This document shows positions 59,433 through 64,000 of a stretch of DNA of 64,000 nt, in pieces. The stretch lies in the NCBI RefSeq assembly GCF_016786305.1, contig NZ_JADWYV010000006.1. One strand, 5' to 3'. A program made the translations under genes and the position numbers. Under the pieces are notes generated by a model. That model had not been told where the DNA came from. It worked only from the letters and a program-made list of their open reading frames with translations, and ran no database searches. The stretch comes from Pseudofrankia nepalensis. Lineage in GTDB: Bacteria > Actinomycetota > Actinomycetes > Frankiales > Frankiaceae. Positions within the stretch are counted from its first letter, which is position 1. Each line of letters starts with the position of its first letter.

Positions 59433-59684
59433 TACCTAGGTCGGGTGAGGTCCTGCCTCGGGCTTCTCCGCCGCCGACCGGCCCCGTCGGCGGCGCCGCC
59501 CGACGGCGGGGCCCGCTCGGCCCCGCCGCCCTCGACCGCCGTCCGCCTCGACCGGCCGTCCAGCCCGACCGGCCCGACCCACGGCCCGGGATCGCGGGCG
59601 GCACCCGCGCCGGGGCGCGCGACGAGACCAGGGGCGTGGCCGGATCCCCGCGCTCACCGGCGCCGCATGCGGAGAGGAACCCCG

Positions 59685-60782
59685 ATGTCGACTCCTGTTG
59701 ACGACCATCCGAGCCACGGCGGCATCGTCGACGACCCGGCCGAGATCACCACCGACTGGCTGACCGGCGTGCTGCGCGCCGGGGGCGTCGACGGGACCGT
59801 CACCGCGCTGCGGCACGAGCGCATCGGCACGGGCCAGGTCGGCGCGAACTACCGGCTCCATCTCGACCACACCGGCGCGGCGCCGCGCACCCTCGTCGTC
59901 AAGCTCGCCGCCGGCGACGAGGACAGCCGCCGCCGGGTGGGGCCCGGCTACCGCGCCGAGGTCGGCTTCTACACCACCTTCGCCCACCAGACCAGGGTGC
60001 GGGTGCCGCGCTGCTGGCATGGAGCGATCTCGCGGGACCGGACCAGGTTCACCCTGGTCCTCGAGGACGCCCACCCGGCGCGGCCGGGAAGCCAGCTGGC
60101 CGGGTGCGAGGTGGCGTCCGCGCTGGACGCCGTGCGCAACCTCGCCGGCCTGCACGCCGCCTTCTGGAACAGCGAACACCTGCTCACCGGGACCCGCTGG
60201 ATGCGCCGCGTCGACGAGGCCGGCGCCGCGTTCCTCGGCGCGACCCAGGTCGACGCGACCGCGCGGTTCGTCCGGCTCTTCGGGGACGCGCTGGATCCCG
60301 AGGACGCGGACACGATGACCCGCGCCGCCGACCTGACCGCGCGCTGGCTCGCGGCCGAAGGCTCCCCCTTCTCCCTGCTGCACGGCGACTACCGGCTGGA
60401 CAACCTCCTGTTCCCGCCCGACGGCGCCGAGGGCGTGGTGGCCGTCGACTGGCAGACGCTGGCCGTCGGCCTGCCGGCCCGCGACCTGGCGTACTTCGTC
60501 AGCACCGCGCTGTCCGGGCCCAGCCGCCGCGCCCACGAGCAGGCCCTCATCCGGGCCTACCACGAGCGCCTGACCGACCTCGGCGTCTCGGGCTACCCGC
60601 TCGCCGACTGCGTCGCGGACTACCGGCGCGGGCTGCCGCAGGGCCCGATGATCATTTCCATCGGCGCCGTCTTCGCGACGGCGCGGCGCACCGCCGCCTC
60701 GGACGAGATGTTCCTGTCCATGACCCGGAACGCCTGCGCCGCCATCCGTGACGCGGACGCCCTGGCCGCGGTCGCCCGGTAG
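59685..60782 (+). CDS. Phosphotransferase of the APH/EcKL superfamily
   Basis: 365 residues; ATG with GAGAGGA six bases upstream. 'LVVKLAAGDEDSRRRVGPGYRAEVGFYTTF' carries the ATP Lys and pairing Glu, 'FTLVLEDAHPARPGSQLAGC' is the hinge, 'FSLLHGDYRLDNLLFPPDG' holds the catalytic Asp, and 'VVAVDWQTLAVGLPARDLAYFVSTAL' is the metal motif. Close in layout to ecdysteroid-kinase-like proteins encoded next to acyl-CoA dehydrogenase or CoA-transferase genes in actinobacteria. Probably phosphorylates a hydroxylated catabolic intermediate so that it can be eliminated (inference). Confidence 0.88.
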   Translation: MSTPVDDHPSHGGIVDDPAEITTDWLTGVLRAGGVDGTVTALRHERIGTGQVGANYRLHLDHTGAAPRTLVVKLAAGDEDSRRRVGPGYRAEVGFYTTFAHQTRVRVPRCWHGAISRDRTRFTLVLEDAHPARPGSQLAGCEVASALDAVRNLAGLHAAFWNSEHLLTGTRWMRRVDEAGAAFLGATQVDATARFVRLFGDALDPEDADTMTRAADLTARWLAAEGSPFSLLHGDYRLDNLLFPPDGAEGVVAVDWQTLAVGLPARDLAYFVSTALSGPSRRAHEQALIRAYHERLTDLGVSGYPLADCVADYRRGLPQGPMIISIGAVFATARRTAASDEMFLSMTRNACAAIRDADALAAVAR

Positions 60783-60915
60783 CAGGCCGCCCCATGCGGG
60801 CGACGGCTCCCGGCGGCGCCGGCCCTCGCCGGACCAGGCCGGACCGGTTCGGTCGGGGTCGGCCGGGTCGGCCGGCCGTTGCCTCGCCAGCGCCCGCCCG
60901 ATATGGTTCGCGAAC

Positions 60916-60945
60916 GCCGATATCGACATCAACCTTGATATCGGC
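60916..60945. promoter_or_regulatory. 19-base regulon motif, copy C, within an inverted repeat
   Basis: TCGACATCAACCTTGATAT (60923-60941), differing from copy A at one position and flanked by perfect arms GCCGATATC and GATATCGGC. Located 127 bases upstream of the CoA-transferase start. Confidence 0.7.
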
Positions 60946-61071
60946 TCCGATGTCCCGAGGTCGCGGGACCTGGCCGGCCGCGATCGTCATCGGGGCCGAA
61001 TCCCGCGGCGCGACCGGCGGCGGCTCGGCCCGCCCGGCACCGCCATCAGCACGAACCGACCGGAGGACGGC

Positions 61072-62286
61072 ATGACGGCAGTGATGAGGGGCGTCCGCGT
61101 CCTCGAGGTCGCGGAGCACACCTTCGTCCCGGCCGCGGCGGCGCTGCTCGCCGACTGGGGCGCGGAGGTCATCAAGATCGAGCACGTCGAGCGCGGCGAC
61201 GCCATGCGCGGCCTCGCCTCCACGGGCACCGCCCCCGTCGGCGGAGGCGTCCACGTCCTGCTGGAGCACTCCAACCGCGGCAAGAAGAGCCTCGCCCTCG
61301 ACCTGACCAGCGAGCGCGGCCTGGAGATCCTCTACCAGCTCGCCGGGACCGCCGACATCTTCCTGACCAACAAGCTGCCCAGCGTGCGGGCGAAGCTGAA
61401 GATCGACGTCGAGCACATCCGCGCCCACAACCCGAACATCATCTACGCCCGCGGCCTGGGCCAGGGCGAGCGCGGCCCGGACGCCGACCGGGGCTCCTAC
61501 GACTTCCTCGCCTTCTGGGGACGAGCCGGAATCGCGGCGGCCATGATGGAGGCCGGCGCCGAGCGCGTCCCGTTCCCGCCCGCCCCCGGGTTCGGCGACT
61601 CGATCGGGGCGATGACGATCGCCGGCGGGCTGATGGGCGCGCTGTTCCACCGCGAGCGCACCGGCCACGCCGCCGTCGTGGACGTCTCCCTGATGGCCGC
61701 CGGCATGTGGTCCATGGGCCAGGCCATCGGCCTGTCGGCCCAGCTCGGCATCCCGTGGGCGCAGCCCCCGGAGGGACGCACCGGCAACCCGCTCGTCAAC
61801 ACCTACCGGACCAGCGACGACCGGTTCCTCAGCTTCTCCTGCCTCCAGGTCACCCGCTACTGGCCGGAGCTCTGCCAGCTCGTCGGCCGGCCGGAGCTCG
61901 TCGACGACCCCCGCTTCGCCGACTTCGCCTCGATCAGCGCCCACGCCCTCGAGGCGACCGCCGAGCTGCGCACGGTGTTCGCGGGCGCCACGCTCGCCGA
62001 GTGGCGCGAGCGGCTCGCGTCGTTCAGCGGCCAGTGGACCGCCGTCCAGACCACGCTCGAGACGACGACGGACCCGCAGTCGGTCGCCAACGGCTACGTA
62101 CAGACCCTCGAGTCCGCGAACGGCACACCCTTCCAGCTCGTGGCCGCGCCGGTCCAGTTCGACGAGCAGCCGGCGCCGGCGGGCCGCGCCCCCGAGCTGA
62201 ACGAACACGGCGACGCGATCCTCACCGAGCTCGGCTACGACTGGGACACCGTCATCGCGCTCAAGCTCGACGGCGTCGTCGCCTGA
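61072..62286 (+). CDS. CaiB/BaiF-type family III CoA-transferase
   Basis: 404 residues; GGAGG six bases before the ATG. 'GVRVLEVAEHTFVPAAAALLADWGAEVIKIEHVERGDAMRGL' is the N-terminal signature, 'NRGKKSLALDLTSERGLEILYQLAGTADIFLTNKLP' and 'NPNIIYARGLGQGERGPDADRGSYDFLAFWGRAGI' follow, with the catalytic Asp in 'ADRGSYD'. 'GDSIGAMTIAGGLMGALFHRERTGHAAVVDVSLM' completes the family pattern. Moves CoA between carboxylic acids by a ping-pong mechanism. Likely activates the acid used by the neighbouring amidohydrolase route. Confidence 0.95.
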   Translation: MTAVMRGVRVLEVAEHTFVPAAAALLADWGAEVIKIEHVERGDAMRGLASTGTAPVGGGVHVLLEHSNRGKKSLALDLTSERGLEILYQLAGTADIFLTNKLPSVRAKLKIDVEHIRAHNPNIIYARGLGQGERGPDADRGSYDFLAFWGRAGIAAAMMEAGAERVPFPPAPGFGDSIGAMTIAGGLMGALFHRERTGHAAVVDVSLMAAGMWSMGQAIGLSAQLGIPWAQPPEGRTGNPLVNTYRTSDDRFLSFSCLQVTRYWPELCQLVGRPELVDDPRFADFASISAHALEATAELRTVFAGATLAEWRERLASFSGQWTAVQTTLETTTDPQSVANGYVQTLESANGTPFQLVAAPVQFDEQPAPAGRAPELNEHGDAILTELGYDWDTVIALKLDGVVA

Positions 62287-62431
62287 CCGGCCGCCGCGCG
62301 GCGCGGCCCTCGCCGCCCGGCCGGGCCGCCCGCGCCGGCGGCCGTGCCAGCGCGGGCGCCAGCGCCGGGACCAGCGCCAAGGCCGCCAGGAAGCGATGAT
62401 TGCGACTGGAAGCAAACGCGAGGAGGGGATT

Positions 62432-63703
62432 GTGAAGGTCGAGGACCTGATCCTGGTGAGCATCGACGACCACGTCGTCGAGCCGCCCGACATGTTCACC
62501 CGGCACGTGCCGGCGAAGTGGCTCGACCAGGCCCCGAAGGTGGTCACCACCGAGGAGGGCTTCCAGGCCTGGGAGTTCAAGGGGAACCGCACCGGGACGC
62601 TGTCGCTGAACGCGGTCGTGTCCTGGCCGCCGGAGGAGTGGGGGCTCGACCCGGCGGGCTACGCCGAGATGCGGCCCGGCGCGTACGACATCCACGAGCG
62701 CATCCGCGACATGAACCGCAACGGGATCTTCGCGTCCATGTGCTTCCCGACGTTCCCGGGGTTCAGCGCGGGCAACCTCAACCGTGGGCACGACGACCTG
62801 GCCTACATCATGGTCCAGGCGTACAACGACTGGCACATCGACGAGTGGGCCGCGGCCTACCCGGGTCGGTTCATCCCGCTCGCCCTGCTGCCGACCTGGG
62901 ATCCGGCGCTGATGGTCGCCGAGATCCGGCGGGTCTCGGCCAAGGGCTGCCCGGCGGTGTCGATGCCGGAGCTGCCGCACATCGAGGGCCTTCCGAGCTA
63001 CCACGACCTCAGCCACTGGGGCCCGGTGTTCGAGGCGCTGGCCGACACCGGCACCGTGATGTGCCTGCACATCGGCCAGGGCTTCGGCGCCCTCAAGCAG
63101 CCGCAGGACGCGCCCATCGACAACTTCATCATCCTGGCGACGCAGGTGTCGACGCTGGCCGCCCAGGACCTGCTGTGGGGCCCGGCGATGCGGAACTACC
63201 CCGCTCTCAAGATCGCCTGGTCGGAGGCCGGCATCGGCTGGATCCCCTTCTACCTCAGCCGCTGCGACCGGCACTACACCAACCAGCGCTGGCTGCGGCG
63301 CGACTTCGGCGGGAAGCTGCCCAGCGAGGTCTTCCGCGACCACTCGCTCGCCTGCTACGTCACCGACCCCGTCGCGCTCAAGGTCCGCCACGACATCGGC
63401 GTCGACATCATCGCCTGGGAGTGCGACTACCCGCACTCGGACTCCATCTGGCCCGACGCCCCGGAGCAGGTCATGCGGGAGATGACCGACGCGGGCGCGA
63501 GCGACGACGACATCAACAAGATCACCTGGCAGAACTCCTGCCGCTTCTTCGACTGGGACCCGTTCCGCGGGCTGCCGCTGGACCAGGTCACCGTCGGCGC
63601 CCTGCGGGCGAAGGCCAGCGACGTCGACACCACCGTCCGGTCGCGCAAGGAGTGGGCAGCGCTCAACGCCGCCCGCACCGCCGGGGCCGCCGCCGGGAGC
63701 TAG
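62432..63703 (+). CDS. Amidohydrolase-family metal-dependent hydrolase/decarboxylase
   Basis: 423 residues from the GTG at 62432 ('VKVEDLILVSIDDHVVEPPDMF'), with GAGGAGG five bases upstream; an ATG at 62396 would add 12. Metal-site strand 'SIDDHVVEP' (HxH altered, as in many actinobacterial amidohydrolase-2 members), 'DTGTVMCLHIGQG' (His), 'LKIAWSEAGIGWIPFYLSR', 'DIIAWECDYPHSDSIWPDAPE' (catalytic Asp). Typical of enzymes in actinobacterial sterol, terpenoid or aromatic acid clusters. Follows the CoA-transferase by 145 bases in the same direction and is probably co-regulated. Confidence 0.92.
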   Translation: MKVEDLILVSIDDHVVEPPDMFTRHVPAKWLDQAPKVVTTEEGFQAWEFKGNRTGTLSLNAVVSWPPEEWGLDPAGYAEMRPGAYDIHERIRDMNRNGIFASMCFPTFPGFSAGNLNRGHDDLAYIMVQAYNDWHIDEWAAAYPGRFIPLALLPTWDPALMVAEIRRVSAKGCPAVSMPELPHIEGLPSYHDLSHWGPVFEALADTGTVMCLHIGQGFGALKQPQDAPIDNFIILATQVSTLAAQDLLWGPAMRNYPALKIAWSEAGIGWIPFYLSRCDRHYTNQRWLRRDFGGKLPSEVFRDHSLACYVTDPVALKVRHDIGVDIIAWECDYPHSDSIWPDAPEQVMREMTDAGASDDDINKITWQNSCRFFDWDPFRGLPLDQVTVGALRAKASDVDTTVRSRKEWAALNAARTAGAAAGS

Positions 63704-63838
63704 CGACACCTCGGCGAGCGTTCGCCCCGCCGGCCGCGCCCGTGGAACCAGGATCAGTCGGACGGTGGCGCGCCGCCGGTGACGCGAAACGTCTGGCCGA
63801 TCTCTCGGCTGTCGTTCTGGTGTCGACCTCGGTGCCGG

Positions 63839-64000
63839 TCAACGAGGAGAGGCGGCCACCCGTACGCGGTCGCTCTCGCGGTCGGAGAGGAAGGACGCCA
63901 GTTCCCGTCCCTGCTCGGCGACGGCGGCGCGGTCGGCTCGGGAGAAGCGGCGCAGCGGGGTGACGACCACGGCGCCCGCCTCGACGTTCCAGGTGGCGGC
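63839..64000 (-). CDS. C-terminus of a winged-helix DNA-binding protein (HTH_42-like)
   Basis: The last 53 codons of a gene that continues beyond the right edge. 'ATWNVEAGAVVVTPLRRFSRADRAAVAEQGRELASFLSDRE' resembles the terminal segment of the AlkZ/YcaQ-like winged-helix family (W-x-x-x...V.PF..L....R..V..E...LA.F). Stop TGA at 63841-63839. Family assignment from so short a piece is tentative. Confidence 0.6.
   Translation of the reverse strand, partial: AATWNVEAGAVVVTPLRRFSRADRAAVAEQGRELASFLSDRESDRVRVAASPR

Larger units (their letters stand above)
59109..59684. other. Divergent regulatory region with two motif copies
   Basis: 576 bases between the leftward amidohydrolase and rightward phosphotransferase genes. 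Holds motif copies D (59313-59331) and E (59406-59424) and is otherwise GC-rich without a convincing gene. The short peptide-like reading 'DIDVDIE' across the motifs is a by-product of the motif itself. Confidence 0.6.

Noticed and set aside
59150..59701. Recurrent peptide 'DIDVDIE/DVNFDIE/DIDINLDIG' around 56.8, 59.3, 59.4 and 60.9 kb
   Set aside because: Arises from the repeated DNA motif read in frame; flanks show no coding character, so an operator is the better explanation.

Overview
The window looks like chromosomal DNA of a high-GC actinomycete. Evidence: strong G/C bias at third codon positions, frequent GTG starts, F420-type LLM oxidoreductase, a mycofactocin-type SDR, SigE-like sigma remnants, Nei2-type glycosylase, DUF6629 and DUF4279 proteins, and many TetR/MarR regulators next to lipid/aromatic-type catabolic genes. 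The mix resembles Frankia/Pseudofrankia-type genomes; that placement is inference from gene content only. A run of exactly 100 N at 21938-22037 marks this as a draft assembly.

Layout. 1-5.4 kb: partial shikimate-dehydrogenase-like gene, two membrane-anchored proteins (one with a beta-helix ectodomain) and an ABC solute-binding lipoprotein. 5.9-9.9 kb: SDR, NTF2-like protein, cytochrome P450 and carboxymuconolactone-decarboxylase-like genes (small-molecule catabolism). 10-15.4 kb: lipoprotein, FUSC transporter, Nei-type DNA glycosylase, SDR. 15.7-18.6 kb: mycofactocin-type SDR, CoxG-like protein, and two overlapping MarR-like regulators. 18.8-25.1 kb: a Ser/Thr kinase with a WD40 propeller faces a membrane NACHT-WD40 ATPase across a terminator. 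25.3-35.2 kb: regulators with recognisable operators (WYL/RidA, TetR/rhodanese), a HEAT protein paired with a MerR-HEAT fusion, a nucleoside deaminase and small hypotheticals.

35.3-40.0 kb is the best candidate for something new. It is a 4.6-kb segment bounded by a 40-bp exact repeat of the 3' half of tRNA-Met(CAT). It carries a PIN-toxin/Phd-antitoxin pair and a two-gene operon: a DUF262-HNH-RAMA protein, which has the layout of a modification-dependent restriction enzyme, plus an unrecognised winged-helix-like partner. No integrase is visible.

40-46.9 kb: a decayed sigma-factor remnant, then catabolic genes (LLM oxidoreductase, SDR, TIM-barrel isomerase, acyl-CoA ligase, class II aldolase) with a TetR gene and a perfect 20-bp palindrome. 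47-51.6 kb: ADP-ribosylglycohydrolase, HEAT protein, DUF4279 protein and an ankyrin-gene remnant. 51.6-64 kb: regulator-enzyme pairs (TetR with alpha/beta hydrolase, MarR with NmrA-type reductase), then a TetR gene, two amidohydrolases, a CoA-transferase and a phosphotransferase. Four copies of one 19-bp motif (consensus TCGACRTCRAYNTYGAYAT) lie in the promoter regions of that last group and suggest a local regulon.

Decayed genes recur: a HEAT fragment at 11.3 kb, a sigma factor at 40.8 kb, an ankyrin gene at 51.3 kb and a half tRNA at 35.3 kb. Short exact tandem duplications are also common in the gaps.
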